Shown: piece by piece, positions 1 through 10,450 of the stretch
Layout: each line of letters opens with the position of its first letter
How positions within the stretch are numbered: position 1 is the first letter of the stretch
Assembly (NCBI GenBank): GCA_012519385.1
Contig: JAAYQI010000114.1
Coordinates: forward strand, 1-47,980
Length of the DNA: 47,980 bases
Source of the DNA: Candidatus Epulonipiscium sp.
GTDB taxonomy: Bacteria; Bacillota; Clostridia; Lachnospirales; Anaerotignaceae
Direction: 5' to 3'
Translations under genes and position numbers: made by a program
The notes under the pieces: generated by a model
Seen by the model: the letters and a program-made list of their open reading frames with translations, nothing else
Told to the model about the DNA's origin: nothing
The model's database searches: none

Positions 1-1
1 A

Positions 2-1737
2 GGACTTACATCCATCACTATCCCTGACTCTGTAACCACCATTGGTAATTACGCATTCTACAATTGCTCGGGGCTTACTTCCGTCACCTTCGGCAACTCC
101 GTAACGTCTATCGGAGAGAATGCATTTTACAACTGCACAAATCTTACGAATCTCTATTTTAAAGGTGATGCCCCAGAGATTAAAGCAAATGCTTTACCTA
201 ACACAAATATAATATTGCACTTTTCAAATGCAAAAAATTGGCCTATCAGCGGTGGTAAATACACCTGTAATGGTGTTTCCTATGACGTGGAAGCAAACGT
301 TCCTGTACTTTACTTCAACAGCAACGGCGGCACAGGTGTTACTCCTCAGGCTTTAATAGCCGGTGAAAAAGCCGTTAAGCCTCAAGACCCCACAAAAGAA
401 GGCTATACCTTTGCGGGCTGGTTTAAAGACGTAGAACTGGAAAACCAGTGGGATTTTGAAACCGATACCATGCCAGCGGACGACTTAACTCTCTACGCAA
501 AGTGGAGTACTAATGCCTATACAGTCACATTTAACAGCATGGGCGGAAGCACTATAGCCTCCCAGCAAGTAAACAAAGGGGCATATGCAGTCAAACCCGA
601 TGACCCAGTTAGGAAGGGTTATACCTTCATCGGTTGGTACAAAGACAGTAATCTCCAAACTGAGTTCCATTTTACTGAGTCCATAACAGACAATATCACC
701 CTTTATGCAAAATGGAAGGTTAAATCTTCATCTTCAGGCACATCTGGCGGCGGAAGTAACGATACCTCTCCTGCCCCAGTCGTAAGCCAGTTCCAAAGTG
801 GCGAGATTATTACCAACGCAATCCTTAACCAACTGGTGGCTGAAGGGAAGTCCTTAACCATAGAGGATAAAAGTGGAGCGAAGCTAGTGTTTGATACCGA
901 GGCATTAAAAGGCATCATCAGCCAGAGCACAGATTCATTAAAGTGGAAATCAAGGATGTTTCCAAGGAATATCAAGAAACCTATCCGGATAGAGCGGTGT
1001 TTTCCCTCAGCGTTTTCTCTGGCGGCAGCATCATCTCCAATTTTGGTGGAAAAGTCACTGTTTCCCTGCCCTACACGCTGAAAGAAGGAAAACGGGCAGG
1101 TGACGTCACCGTCTGGTACATGGCAAATGACGGCACTTTGACCGAAATTCCCTGTACCTACAACTCAGTGAAAAAGCTAGCAAACTTTACAGTTGCACAC
1201 TTTTCCCTCTATGTAGTAGGTGTAGTAGATGGCAAGCCTTGGGTGAACCCCTTCACCGACGTGAGCAAAAATGACTGGTTCTACAGTGCAGTGGAATATG
1301 CAAACCAAAACGGACTTTTTGCGGGTACCACTACCAATACCTTCTCGCCAAACCTCCCCATGACCCGTGCCATGCTTTGGACCGTGCTAGGACGTATGAA
1401 CGGACAAAATCTTTCTGGTGAAGATGTATTTGATGTTGCTCGTATCTGGGCTATAAATGCTGGCATTACAGATGGCACTAACCCTAGCAAAGATGTTACC
1501 CGTGAACAGATGGTCACAATCCTGTGGCGGTATGCAGGTTCTCCCAAGACCGACGGCGATTTGAGCAATTTTTCCGATGCAGGCAGTGTATCCAGCTATG
1601 CGATAGACGCTATGGTCTGGGCAGTAGAAAACGGCATCCTTTATGGTTCTAATGGAGCCTTAATGCCTCAAGGCAACGGCACTCGTGCTCAGGCAGCCGC
1701 CATTTTGCAAAGATTTATGGAATCGACAGCCAAATAA
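2..1737 (+). pseudogene. BspA-like LRR / InlB-repeat / SLH surface protein, 5'-truncated by the window and frameshifted
   Basis: The reading frame is open from base 2 and begins with BspA-type leucine-rich repeats (repeated S-x-x-T-I-G-x-x-A-F-Y-N-C-x-x-L). Two InlB B-repeats (Listeria-Bacteroides type, ending LTLYAKW and ITLYAKW) lie at about 299-505 and 515-715. A Ser/Gly linker and a pre-SLH beta-rich domain follow, then SLH repeats from about 1240 to the TAA at 1737. Near 940 the frame shifts: frame 2 reads SLKWKSRMF and stops at 1081, whereas frame 1 continues the same domain as [10 protein letters not shown] to the end. Adding one A to the AAA run at 939-941 restores one protein. The product would be a secreted protein held to the wall by SLH domains. 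The second SLH unit looks shortened. Either a genuine mutation or a sequencing error is possible. If the frameshift is real, the anchor is lost. Confidence 0.8.
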
Positions 1738-1750
1738 ACACAGCTACAAA

Positions 1751-1791
1751 AAAGCATTAGAGGGAACCAAATTGATTCCCTCCAATGCTTT
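1751..1791. terminator. Bidirectional intrinsic terminator between convergent surface genes
   Basis: A 16-bp stem with one mismatch (1751-1766 with 1776-1791, 9-nt loop) is followed by TTTATTTTTA on the + strand and has an A-run on the left side, so it can serve both the + gene ending at 1737 and the - gene ending at 1822. Confidence 0.85.
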
Positions 1792-1821
1792 TTATTTTTA
1801 CACCTGCAATTTGAAATTTTA

Positions 1822-4800
1822 TTATTCTACCGCAGTATCACTGGAAGCCTCCAGTTCAACAAAGCGGCGTAGTACTGATGACACCTCTGCACGGGTAGCT
1901 GTACCCTGTGGGTCAAAAAGGTTATTATTTCTGCCGCTGATAATGCCTGCCATCTGCACCTGTTTTACGTCCTCTTTAGCATAAGCACTGATTTTAGTGC
2001 TGTCACCAAAGGTGTTTTCCTCATGAACTTTTGGCAAGGTTAATTCCACTGCTTTAGCATAACTTTGCAGTATAACTGCCATCTGCTCACGAGTTATGCT
2101 TTTATCTGGAGCAAATTTTCCATCACCGATGCCCATTACAATGTTATTTTTATTTGCCCACTCAACGTAGCCCATATAGTAGGCGTCAGATTTTACATCG
2201 GTAAAGCTTGATTGCGTATAAGTGCTTACATCGGCATTTGCAAGTCTACCAAGTGCGGTAACAAACATTCCCCTTGTCATGGAAAGGTCAGGGCTAAAGT
2301 TGGTTGCGGAGGTTCCACTAAATATCCCCCGATTTGCAACAAAAGCAATGTCATCCTTTGCCCAATGGTCACTGATGTCGATGAAACTAGGTGCATCCTG
2401 CTTGTAACCCACACCATAGATAGAGAAATGATTGGTGGAAAAGCTCAGTTCTCCTTTGGAACTGTCATAAACAGAATCTAGCCACTGCAAATTGCCTTTT
2501 TCATCCACATATACCGCCTGTATATTCTCAGGGTTTTCATTGGCACCAAGGGTATAGGCAACAGTAACGGATACACTGCCTGCGCCAAAGTTTTGTACCG
2601 CTTTGCCGTTATCGCAGTCTGCTTTAAAGTTAAACACTGGTCGGTCGCCGATAGCATCCTTAGCGTTACCAGTAAGAGTATCCTTATTCACACGGTTGAT
2701 GTTGAGACTTACGTTCCCTCCCGCCTGAAGATTCATTTCCTTTAATGCCGCTATATCCATACTTATGGCAATGTCAGAGCCACCTACCGTAATGGTAAGA
2801 ACGGATACTCCCTTCCCTATGAGGGTATCCTGCACTTCCTTTGACAATTTTACCGAAAGGTTATCTACAGGCTTGCCATCTGTATTAATATCTAGTATGA
2901 GGGTAATACCATTTTGCTGGGTGCCATTTTTTCCTGCCTCTTTCATTGCTTTATCAATAGCATCGAACACCGTTTTGTTTGCAATATCGGCTACGACATT
3001 ACCGTTATTATCCACCGTACCTTGGATATTCACGCTCTGCTGTGTAGGGGCATTGGATGCCTTTGGAGAAGAAGCAACCCCACCACCAGCGCTACTATTG
3101 CTCTCAGAAGAACTGTCATTACCGCCAGAGGAGCTACTGCTGCTAGAAGGCCGTTTTACAGTTACGGTAGCCATATCGCTACCGATACCATCGGTACCAT
3201 CTGTATCGAACATACAAAAATACTGATATGTCCCTAGGGTTAGATTTGCGGGGATGGTAAATGTACTGCTTGTTGCACCTGGTATACGCTCCGCGTTATC
3301 ACTACCGATACCGCCTAAAGCACGATGCCATTGATAGCGAACAGGCTTACCATTGTTTGAGATAGCTTTCGCTTCCAAAGTTTCATGAATTCTGCCCTGT
3401 GTTACAGTTATATCCTGAGGGTGCTTTGTAATGGTAATAGTTGGAGTTGTATCTTCCGCTGTAGTTGCCGTTATCATTTTATATGCCGCCATGCCCTCGT
3501 TATCGTCTAAGACGAGTATATTAAAGTAATAAGTGGTATTGGGTGACAGGTCATTGACAACATAGGTATTTATGTCATCAGAGCTGTTCAACGGTGGGTA
3601 CTTATACTTTAAGCATTCTATCACTGTGGAAATGTCTGGGCTTGTGGATTGAAACACAGCATATTGCAAACCGCCGCCTACCGTAGTTGTGGCTCTTTCC
3701 CAGTTAAGCGTCAGAGAGTTTCCTGTAATGTTATCCACCGTGATTGTTCCTGTATCGCCTGGTATTGGTGCAACATTCTCGCCAATGCCTGTAATTTTAC
3801 AAGCAATATCCACCGTGCCTTCCACAGAATTTATGGTATAGGTGCTTTCCGTTCCGCTGATTGCTTCCCCACCATGGGTGCCACTCCATTCGTATGTGTA
3901 GTTTTCTGCACCAAAACCCATAGCGGTAAATGTAACTCCAGTTCCTTCTTCAAGATAACCGCCAGAAGGTATATAATCAGGGTTTCCTATCCAAGGTCCT
4001 TGGGAGATGAAAACTCCTCCATCGGTTGTTGTTCCGTCCTTGACAGCGGAATAGTTAACTGTATAGTAATCCAGTGTGGCATCAACGGGTGCATAGGCTA
4101 CAGTAATAGTTACATCTGTGTAAGAATATCGGCCCTCACAGACTCTCCATGTGCCTTTTCCTACTGACACTGTTCTGGTTTCACCCGTTCCTGTCATTAG
4201 GACTTGCGTGGTTTCGCTCCCCTTTTTAAGTTCCAAATAATATGCTCTCTCTTGAGAGGTAAATGGAGCACCATCCTTGCGAATATTTAACGTAACAGGG
4301 TAAGTTTGGTTCAGTGGTTCTATTGTCACAGTGGCTATCTCGCTAGTGGTGGTAGCGGTTTTATTTGTAGTAGCTTTGTCGTTGGTACTTGTAACTACAC
4401 AATAATAGTAGCTTGTGCCCACCGTATCAGTGGATGGCGTACACCCATTTACAGACGCCGAGCCAGAGATTGGTGTTCCGCCATCTGTGCTTTCTGTTGT
4501 ATTTTTGTACCACTGGTAGGAAAGGCTACCGCCATCTGTGCTACTTGCCAACACCAACAAATCCCTGGGCGTCTCGTTTTGCTCATAGGTTGCGCTGGTG
4601 GGATGTTCGTAGATGTTTGGCGGTTCAGCATCGGTCGGCGCTATATATGCTGGTACTTCGAAGCAGTATAGCTCGCTCTTTACACCTGCATCGTTTTCAA
4701 TTTGAAGATATAAATCAAGAATATCATACGCAGAGATATCAGTATTTACTGGGGTAACATTGTATTCTTGGATACTCATCATGTCATGGTTTAACCAAAG

Positions 4801-5028
4801 GTCAGTCGGTGCAAGTGAGCCTTGTTTCTTAATTACATATCCAAACTTTCCAGTGGTGCTTGGGGTAAAGTAAAAATTGACTGTTTGCTCTCCGACGCGC
4901 TCAGCCCGAAAGCCTGTTACAAAAGGTTCCTCTCCCGACTCATCAGCAAGCACCATTGTAGGCAACATGGTAAATATCATGCAAAAAGCTAAAAAAAGAC
5001 TGCCAATCCTTTCCCATAATCTTTTCAT
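1822..5028 (-). CDS. Large secreted Ig-like/fibronectin-like protein with three C-terminal SLH domains
   Basis: This is a cell-surface protein of about 1068 residues. It has a signal peptide (Lys/Arg start, hydrophobic stretch, likely cleavage after TMVLA at about residue 29) and several beta-sandwich modules with SYQWYKN- and RYQWHR-type Ig-like cores. A fibronectin-III-like segment (LTLNWERA ... LSPNTTYYFNILV) follows, then a Ser/Gly-rich linker near residue 640, a pre-SLH domain related to that of the + strand gene, and three SLH repeats in the last 190 residues (FIDISDHWAKDDIAF, FTDVKSDAYYMGYVEW, FGDSTKISAYAKEDV). SLH domains normally bind secondary wall polysaccharide. The ligand is unknown. 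I chose the ATG at 5028 because AGGAGG lies 9 bases upstream; the ATGs further upstream lie in or before that site. It converges on the frameshifted SLH gene and shares its terminator. Confidence 0.85.
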   Translation of the reverse strand: MKRLWERIGSLFLAFCMIFTMLPTMVLADESGEEPFVTGFRAERVGEQTVNFYFTPSTTGKFGYVIKKQGSLAPTDLWLNHDMMSIQEYNVTPVNTDISAYDILDLYLQIENDAGVKSELYCFEVPAYIAPTDAEPPNIYEHPTSATYEQNETPRDLLVLASSTDGGSLSYQWYKNTTESTDGGTPISGSASVNGCTPSTDTVGTSYYYCVVTSTNDKATTNKTATTTSEIATVTIEPLNQTYPVTLNIRKDGAPFTSQERAYYLELKKGSETTQVLMTGTGETRTVSVGKGTWRVCEGRYSYTDVTITVAYAPVDATLDYYTVNYSAVKDGTTTDGGVFISQGPWIGNPDYIPSGGYLEEGTGVTFTAMGFGAENYTYEWSGTHGGEAISGTESTYTINSVEGTVDIACKITGIGENVAPIPGDTGTITVDNITGNSLTLNWERATTTVGGGLQYAVFQSTSPDISTVIECLKYKYPPLNSSDDINTYVVNDLSPNTTYYFNILVLDDNEGMAAYKMITATTAEDTTPTITITKHPQDITVTQGRIHETLEAKAISNNGKPVRYQWHRALGGIGSDNAERIPGATSSTFTIPANLTLGTYQYFCMFDTDGTDGIGSDMATVTVKRPSSSSSSSGGNDSSSESNSSAGGGVASSPKASNAPTQQSVNIQGTVDNNGNVVADIANKTVFDAIDKAMKEAGKNGTQQNGITLILDINTDGKPVDNLSVKLSKEVQDTLIGKGVSVLTITVGGSDIAISMDIAALKEMNLQAGGNVSLNINRVNKDTLTGNAKDAIGDRPVFNFKADCDNGKAVQNFGAGSVSVTVAYTLGANENPENIQAVYVDEKGNLQWLDSVYDSSKGELSFSTNHFSIYGVGYKQDAPSFIDISDHWAKDDIAFVANRGIFSGTSATNFSPDLSMTRGMFVTALGRLANADVSTYTQSSFTDVKSDAYYMGYVEWANKNNIVMGIGDGKFAPDKSITREQMAVILQSYAKAVELTLPKVHEENTFGDSTKISAYAKEDVKQVQMAGIISGRNNNLFDPQGTATRAEVSSVLRRFVELEASSDTAVE

Positions 5029-5384
5029 TTCCTCATTCCTCCTCATCATTATTTTGGCTTTGTATTACTCACCAGAGGATAGAAGCATCCCTAAGACCTC
5101 CTCTAGCATAATGAATCCCCCGCCAGTCCAGCAGATTGACCTGCTATTGGTATATGGTTTGCAAAGTTGCCGCTATCAATCAGAGTGGCAAAGTCAGATT
5201 CCATTTCCATAAGCCACTCCCCTTCCACACACATCATAAAGGGCAAAACGTATTCCTAATTTTACCATACCCAAAAATCAAAAGTGGCGAGAGTAACAAA
5301 ATTGTTACTCTCGCCACAAATATCTTTTTAAAATCGCTGTTCTTCTTTCTCAAAACAGTGTTTTTCTATTGCATAAAACTATGT
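5029..5384. other. Intergenic region upstream of the large SLH gene
   Basis: No credible gene is visible. It carries the upstream signals of the - strand SLH gene and one very strong hairpin at 5284-5317 listed separately. Confidence 0.5.
5284..5317. terminator. Perfect 14-16 bp hairpin, probably an intrinsic terminator
   Basis: GTGGCGAGAGTAAC (5284-5297) pairs perfectly with 5304-5317, and the stem can extend by two more A:T pairs. It is followed on + by AAATATCTTTTTAAAA and on - by TTTTGATTTTTGG. No intact gene ends here on either strand, so it may belong to a lost neighbour. Confidence 0.6.
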
Positions 5385-5814
5385 TTCATGTGAGCCTGTA
5401 AGCCCTATTGTAGGAAAAGGCTCTGCTACCTTCGCCATAGTATTTAAGCCTTCCTTGTAGGGACTAAAACGGCTGAAGTAACCATAACTGGCAAAGATGC
5501 AGTAATTTGATACTGCTCGTAACTGGGCTATAGACACTGGTATCACAGACGGTACAAACCCTAGCAAAGATGTTACCCGTAAACAGATGGCCGCAATCCT
5601 GTGGCGATATGCAGGTTCTCCCAAGACCGACAGTGATTTAAGCAAGTTCTCCGATGTAGGCAATGTATCCAGCTATGCTGTAGACCCTATGGTTTGGGCG
5701 GTGGAAAAAGGCATTCTCCATGGCTCTAATGGTGCTTTGATGCCTCAGGATAGTGCCACCCGTGCTCAGGTAGCTGCCATTTTGCAAAGATTTATGGAAT
5801 TGACTGAACAATAA
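5385..5814 (+). pseudogene. Decayed SLH surface-protein tail (paralogue of the 3' end of the first gene)
   Basis: From about 5505 to the TAA at 5814 the + strand encodes the second and third SLH repeats (TARNWAIDTGITDGTNPSK ... QVAAILQRFMELTEQ). It aligns without gaps to 1428-1737 at a constant offset of 4077 bases. Similarity stops abruptly just before 5505. Upstream, 5385-5505 holds fragments of a different surface-protein beta-sandwich (GKGSATFAIVFKPSL, then in another frame TKTAEVTITGKDAV) interrupted by in-frame stops and frame changes. There is no start codon with a ribosome binding site and no signal peptide. I read this as the degenerate end of another SLH protein, possibly rearranged with the first gene. 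An open frame of about 75 codons remains (5587-5814) but is unlikely to be expressed on its own. Confidence 0.75.
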
Positions 5815-5820
5815 ACATAA

Positions 5821-5854
5821 AAAAAGGAGTGTTTCTCTTGAAGCACTCCTTTTT
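5821..5854. terminator. Intrinsic terminator after the SLH remnant
   Basis: A 15-bp stem with one G:T pair (5821-5835 with 5840-5854) and a TCTT loop, ending in TTTTTTT on the + strand. It is also A-rich on the left, so it could serve the - strand. Confidence 0.85.
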
Positions 5855-5945
5855 TTATAGTTTTAGCACGTATACCAAAACCAATATAATTGATAAAAGA
5901 AAATTGTTTTGTTTACACAAGGCGAGAAATTCGGCTACTCTCCGA

Positions 5946-7646
5946 TTAAGGAAGGTTGAACTTTTGTACCATTTCCTCCAAAACGGTAGCTTGTGCGCTC
6001 ATTTCTTCTGCCGAAGCTGCGCTTTCTTCTGCAAGAGCACTGTTAGACTGTATAACGGAAGCAATCTGATCGACTCTCATATTAATCTCGTCAATTGAGT
6101 TTCTTTGTAATTGAGATGCTTCATTTACCAGTTGTATGCTTCTTGCATTTTCGGCAGATATCAGTGACATTTCTCTGAGTTTTTCTTCTGCCTTCCGCAT
6201 GGTTTGACTTCCCAGTTTCACACTGCGTTCACTGTTTTCAATCATATGAACTGTTTCTCTTGCGGCTTCCGCACTCTTTTGTGCCAAATTCCGCACTTCA
6301 TCTGCCACAACTGCAAAACCTTTGCCCTGCTGTCCAGCACGAGCTGCTTCCACAGCCGCATTCAGTGCCAGAATATTGGTACGAAAAGCAATATCGTCTA
6401 TTACCTTTATAATATTGGAGATTTCTCGGCTATCCCTCTCGATGGAGGTCATAGCTTCGCTCAGCTGATTTATTTGCTCAACGCTTTGTTCAATCAACTC
6501 ACTGGCTTTTGCCACTTGTTCCAAAGCTTTTGCCGTCGCCTCCGTATTTTCCTTCGCCTGATGATGGACATCAGATATGGAAGATGAAAATTGTTCCAAT
6601 GTAGTAGCTTGCTCTGAAGCACCTGTGGCCAAGGATTGAGCAGTACTTGCCACCTGAGATGCACCACACGCTACCTGTTGTGAAGAGTTTTGAATTCCTG
6701 AAATCAAACTAATATTGTTATCCAATATGAGCTTAATGGCTCGGTTAAGCTCGTCCTTTGGACTTCTCGGAGCAATGTCAACCGTATAATCGCAATCAGC
6801 AATCCGAGTGAGAACTTCCACTTGATGCCTAGTGCTTTCGGCCATTTTATTAAAAGCTTGTATTAACTGTCCAATTTCATCGAGATAGGTTGACTTAACA
6901 TTGATGTCCATGTCACCAACCGCAATTTGATTGGATGCTACTGCCAATTCATCAATGGGTCGGCCGATTTTTCTGTTTATATACCGTACTATAACAAAAC
7001 CCGATAACAAAGACGTGATAAGTGCTGCACCAAGCAGCTTTAATCCAAACAACAATACTGCCTTCATTACTGTACTGAGAGAAATATCGACACCAACGAC
7101 ACCCACAACCTGTCCTTTGGAATTCGTAACAGGTGCAAATCCCGAAACCATCTTGCCGTATTCACCGCTTTGGTATATTTCGGAGATACTCGGCTCACCA
7201 GTTTCTAAGGTGACGAAAGCTTTTTCACTGTAGGTTCCTGCCGGCTCAACTTCTCCGAATTTACCGATATCCTTAATATCCTCTGTTGGTGTTTGTCCCT
7301 CTGCAACATATTTAATCTTTCCGTCAACACCATTGTTAAGCCCGTACAAGTATCTGCTGTCTGTTTGCGTTTTTATTTCATCAAAAAGTGCCTTTAATTC
7401 GTCGTAATATTCGTCTTCGATTGAAGATTGCGCCAATTTTTCGTATTTATCTCCGTCTATGCCAGCAGCTGTGCTTAATGCAATTTTCTGTGCTAAATTT
7501 GCATTGGCTGCAACTACACTTCTGTCATAAAAGAAAAGGCCAAGTGCACCAATAATAAGAGCCGAAGCAAGTAGCAATGTCAACATAGAAAAAGTCAGGG
7601 TAAGCGCGAGTGATGATTTTATCTTATACATAGTATTATGTATCAT
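5946..7646 (-). CDS. Methyl-accepting chemotaxis protein
   Basis: This is a membrane chemoreceptor of 566 residues. It has a short cytoplasmic start, TM1 at about residues 10-37, an extracellular sensor region of about 155 residues (Cache-like, ending [14 protein letters not shown]), TM2 at about 197-222, a HAMP linker ([21 protein letters not shown]), and a long coiled-coil signalling domain. The hairpin tip carries the highly conserved kinase-contacting sequence ([23 protein letters not shown] ... [13 protein letters not shown]). The C terminus has no CheR-tethering pentapeptide. It would pass a ligand signal to CheA/CheW, but neither is in this window, so the receptor stands alone. The ligand is unknown. 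The ATG at 7646 is preceded by GGGAGGG; the TTG three codons upstream is too close to that site. Directly repeated 11-mers lie upstream of its promoter. Confidence 0.92.
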   Translation of the reverse strand: MIHNTMYKIKSSLALTLTFSMLTLLLASALIIGALGLFFYDRSVVAANANLAQKIALSTAAGIDGDKYEKLAQSSIEDEYYDELKALFDEIKTQTDSRYLYGLNNGVDGKIKYVAEGQTPTEDIKDIGKFGEVEPAGTYSEKAFVTLETGEPSISEIYQSGEYGKMVSGFAPVTNSKGQVVGVVGVDISLSTVMKAVLLFGLKLLGAALITSLLSGFVIVRYINRKIGRPIDELAVASNQIAVGDMDINVKSTYLDEIGQLIQAFNKMAESTRHQVEVLTRIADCDYTVDIAPRSPKDELNRAIKLILDNNISLISGIQNSSQQVACGASQVASTAQSLATGASEQATTLEQFSSSISDVHHQAKENTEATAKALEQVAKASELIEQSVEQINQLSEAMTSIERDSREISNIIKVIDDIAFRTNILALNAAVEAARAGQQGKGFAVVADEVRNLAQKSAEAARETVHMIENSERSVKLGSQTMRKAEEKLREMSLISAENARSIQLVNEASQLQRNSIDEINMRVDQIASVIQSNSALAEESAASAEEMSAQATVLEEMVQKFNLP

Positions 7647-7697
7647 AATTATCAAACCCTCCCTTCAAGTACAGTAATTAATAAATTTACTATGAAT

Positions 7698-7736
7698 AGT
7701 ATACTACAGAGATTGTTCTAAAGAAAGATTGTTCTA
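7698..7736 (-). promoter_or_regulatory. Promoter region of the chemoreceptor with directly repeated 11-mers
   Basis: On the - strand a TATACT -10 element (7698-7703) has no good -35. Instead, two perfect copies of TAGAACAATCT (7726-7736 and 7710-7720), spaced 16 bases start to start, cover the -35 region. This is the arrangement expected for an activator or other regulator binding in tandem. Confidence 0.45.
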
Positions 7737-8066
7737 CATATTTTTTCATTTTTTGGAAATTCTAACAAAAAACACAAAAATATGATGACTATTTGCTGCA
7801 CAAAAGGAGTAAAAACTGTAGAATAATAACAACTAAATCGAAAGTGCAAACATATTAGCCAAAACGTTTATGAGTAAAATTAATGTCATAAAACAGATAT
7901 GAGGCAGTTTTAAAGGAATACACCAAATTAGACATACGTGATGAAATAAAAAATGAATTAATAAAGAAGATTATAGACAAAATAATGCATATGCGTCTCG
8001 GCTAAACGGGACGATAATTTAAATCAGAAGTTAAATTAAAAAATCAAACAGAAAGGCGGTGTCCCT
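7737..8066. other. A+T-rich intergenic region with a short orphan reading-frame remnant
   Basis: No complete gene is visible. On + at 7892-8005 an open stretch of 37 codons ends at TAA and reads NRYEAVLKEYTKLD ... NELIKKIIDKIMHM. It has amphipathic, charged, coding-like composition but no start codon with a ribosome binding site. It vaguely resembles the C-terminal end of large serine recombinases (x-x-Y-x-x-I-x-E-L ... L-I-x-K-I), but this is too short to claim. The ribosome binding site GAAAGGCGGTG for the next gene is at its right end. Confidence 0.35.
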
Positions 8067-10094
8067 ATGACAAATCAAGCAAAAGTACCCAATAGATTGA
8101 TTTCTGAAAAATCCCCCTACCTCTTACAGCACGCATACAATCCTGTAAACTGGTATCCTTGGGGAGAGGAAGCCTTTACTAAGGCGAAACAAGAAAATAA
8201 GCCTGTTTTTCTTTCTATCGGTTATTCCACCTGTCACTGGTGTCATGTGATGGAAAAGGAATCTTTTGTGGATAAAGAAGTAGCCGAGCTATTAAACCAA
8301 AACTTTATTTCCATTAAAGTAGATAGAGAAGAACGACCCGATGTAGATTCTATTTATATGTCTGTATGTCAGGCATTAACAGGTTCTGGGGGCTGGCCTT
8401 TGACCATTTTGATGACGCCAAGCAAGATGCCCTTTTATGCCGCTACCTATCTGCCAAAATATCAGCGGTATGGTACGGTTGGGCTTCTTTCCTTATTGGC
8501 AGAAGTCACCTCTCTCTGGAAAACCGACCAAAACCAGCTTTTGGCTTCTGGCGAAAAAATTTCAGAGCAAATCAAAAAACATTTGGAAGCCTACGAGTCC
8601 CCCTGCCAACCCAATAAGGCTATGTTTTACTTGGCATGGGAGGAATATCGCCGTAGTTTTGATGAGACCTATGGCGGCTTTGGCACAGCACCAAAATTTC
8701 CTGCTCCTCATAATCTTCTGTTTCTGCTACAATATGCTGCCTTAGAGGAGGAAAAAGATGCCCTCTCCATGGTAGAAAAAACTCTGGTACAAATGTATCG
8801 AGGAGGCATATTTGACCATATCGGCGGCGGATTTTCCCGTTATTCCACAGACCAAAAATGGCTTGTACCTCATTTTGAAAAAATGCTCTATGACAATGCC
8901 CTTTTGGCTATGACGTATTTGGAGGCGTATCGTACTACAAAAAATAGCCTTTACAGCCATGTGGCTGAAAAAACACTGCAATATATCCAAAAAGAGCTGA
9001 CCCATGCTGATGGCGGATTTTATTGCAGCCAAGATGCCGACAGCGAAGGGGTAGAAGGAAAATATTATGTTTTTACCCCAAAAGAAATAGAAGCGGTATT
9101 GGGTAAACAAGAAAGCCTCTCCTTCTGCCAGTGGTTTGGCATCACTTCAGAAGGTAATTTTGAAGGAAAAAACATCCCAAACCTATTAGAAAACCAAGAG
9201 TATAGCCACACTCCTTCTTCCATTACAGCTTTATGCCAAAAGCTATATGATTATCGTAAAACACGTACAAAATTGCATACCGATGATAAAATTCTCACCT
9301 CTTGGAATGGCTTAGCAATTACCGCCTTTGCCGATGCCTACCGTATTTTGGGGAAAGAAGAATATCTCACCATAGCAAAAAATGCAGTACAATTTATAGA
9401 AACTCATTTGCAAAACCCTGACGGAACCTTATTTATCCGCTGGCGAGAAGGAAATCGGGCACATCAAGGACAGCTTGACGATTATTCCTTTTATACCAAT
9501 GCACTACTGGGGCTTTATGAGGCTTGTTTTGAAGTTTCCTATTTGCAGAAGGCGATTGCTATGGCACAGCATATGATTTCTCTATTTTTTGACCAAGATT
9601 TAGGAGGGTTTTACCTTTATTCCAAAGAGGGAGAACAGCTTCTTAGCCGTCCCAAGGAGTTATATGATGGAGCCATGCCTTCTGGAAACTCCGTAGCGGC
9701 ACAGGTGCTGATTCGTCTGGCACAGCTAACAGGAGAACCCGTATGGCAAGAATATTCCGATAAGCACCTTGCTTTTTTAGCGGGAAATATCGGTCAATAC
9801 CCTACTGCTCACAGCTTTGCTTTATTGGCTATGACACAGGCTCTCTATCCTTCTGAGCAGCTTCTTTGCACCTGTTCTGGGCAAATACCAGTAAAGGAAC
9901 TGCATCATTATGTCGGCCAAGTAAAGCTACCCCTTACCATATTGGTAAAAACAGCACAAAACCAAGCAGTGCTGGAAGAAGCTGCACCCTTTGCAAAAAA
10001 TTATCCCCTCCCTCAAGAGGGAAACGCATATTATCTGTGCCAAGGAAATACTTGCTCGGCACCTGTCACAGATTTGAATGCACTGTTATCTTAA
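8067..10094 (+). CDS. YyaL/SSP411-family protein: thioredoxin-like domain plus alpha/alpha-barrel
   Basis: At 675 residues this matches the full length of the family known as YyaL, DUF255 or spermatogenesis-associated protein 20. The N terminus ([21 protein letters not shown]) is the family signature. The thioredoxin-like domain (about residues 10-170) carries C56-H-W-C59-H, followed by [14 protein letters not shown] and [11 protein letters not shown]. The remaining 500 residues form the (alpha/alpha)6 barrel related to N-acylglucosamine epimerases and glycosidases ([41 protein letters not shown]). The substrate is not established; a cytoplasmic redox or sugar-related role is inferred. GAAAGGCGG precedes the ATG by 8 bases. 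It is monocistronic, with its own terminator and no partner on the same strand. Confidence 0.9.
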   Translation: MTNQAKVPNRLISEKSPYLLQHAYNPVNWYPWGEEAFTKAKQENKPVFLSIGYSTCHWCHVMEKESFVDKEVAELLNQNFISIKVDREERPDVDSIYMSVCQALTGSGGWPLTILMTPSKMPFYAATYLPKYQRYGTVGLLSLLAEVTSLWKTDQNQLLASGEKISEQIKKHLEAYESPCQPNKAMFYLAWEEYRRSFDETYGGFGTAPKFPAPHNLLFLLQYAALEEEKDALSMVEKTLVQMYRGGIFDHIGGGFSRYSTDQKWLVPHFEKMLYDNALLAMTYLEAYRTTKNSLYSHVAEKTLQYIQKELTHADGGFYCSQDADSEGVEGKYYVFTPKEIEAVLGKQESLSFCQWFGITSEGNFEGKNIPNLLENQEYSHTPSSITALCQKLYDYRKTRTKLHTDDKILTSWNGLAITAFADAYRILGKEEYLTIAKNAVQFIETHLQNPDGTLFIRWREGNRAHQGQLDDYSFYTNALLGLYEACFEVSYLQKAIAMAQHMISLFFDQDLGGFYLYSKEGEQLLSRPKELYDGAMPSGNSVAAQVLIRLAQLTGEPVWQEYSDKHLAFLAGNIGQYPTAHSFALLAMTQALYPSEQLLCTCSGQIPVKELHHYVGQVKLPLTILVKTAQNQAVLEEAAPFAKNYPLPQEGNAYYLCQGNTCSAPVTDLNALLS

Positions 10095-10097
10095 TAA

Positions 10098-10145
10098 AAA
10101 AAGAAGTCCAAGTTCTTCCTTTCTGGAAAAATCGGACTTCTTTTT
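10098..10145. terminator. Intrinsic terminator after the YyaL-like gene
   Basis: AAAAAGAAGTCC (10098-10109) pairs with GGACTTCTTTTT (10134-10145). The T-run on + and A-run on the left make it usable by the convergent rubredoxin gene as well. Confidence 0.85.
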
Positions 10146-10156
10146 ATTATCATTTC

Positions 10157-10321
10157 TTATTCTTTTACTTCTTCAAAATCTTCTTTGCCTACGCCACATA
10201 ATGGACATTCCCAACCATCTGGCAATTTTTCAAATGGTGTTCCTGGTGCAATGCCATTATCAGGGTCGCCGATTGCTGGGTCGTAAATGTAACCGCATAC
10301 TGTGCATTCATACTTTTTCAT
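10157..10321 (-). CDS. Rubredoxin
   Basis: This is a complete 54-residue rubredoxin: [15 protein letters not shown] ... [19 protein letters not shown]. The two CxxCG motifs (C6, C9, C39, C42) bind a single iron, and the [13 protein letters not shown] and F-E-x-L-P-D-G-W elements are canonical. AGAAGGAGAGGA stands 6-8 bases before the ATG. Rubredoxins pass electrons to flavodiiron proteins and superoxide reductases. Both partner types are encoded within the next 3.5 kb on the same strand, though each appears to have its own promoter. The protein is cytoplasmic. Confidence 0.97.
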   Translation of the reverse strand: MKKYECTVCGYIYDPAIGDPDNGIAPGTPFEKLPDGWECPLCGVGKEDFEEVKE

Positions 10322-10450
10322 ACGATATCCTCTCCTTCTGATTCAATAAATGTTACCCAAGCCTTCCAAAAAAGGAAGATGGGCATATTATGAAATTTAT
10401 ACTCTCCTTGAGGATATTACCCTATAAAACAGGGATTCATTCAAAGAAAA

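Noticed and set aside
5379-5663. 94-codon - strand ORF over the SLH remnant
   Set aside because: It is antisense to a clear SLH-coding stretch; its apparent openness follows from the codon pattern of the + strand.
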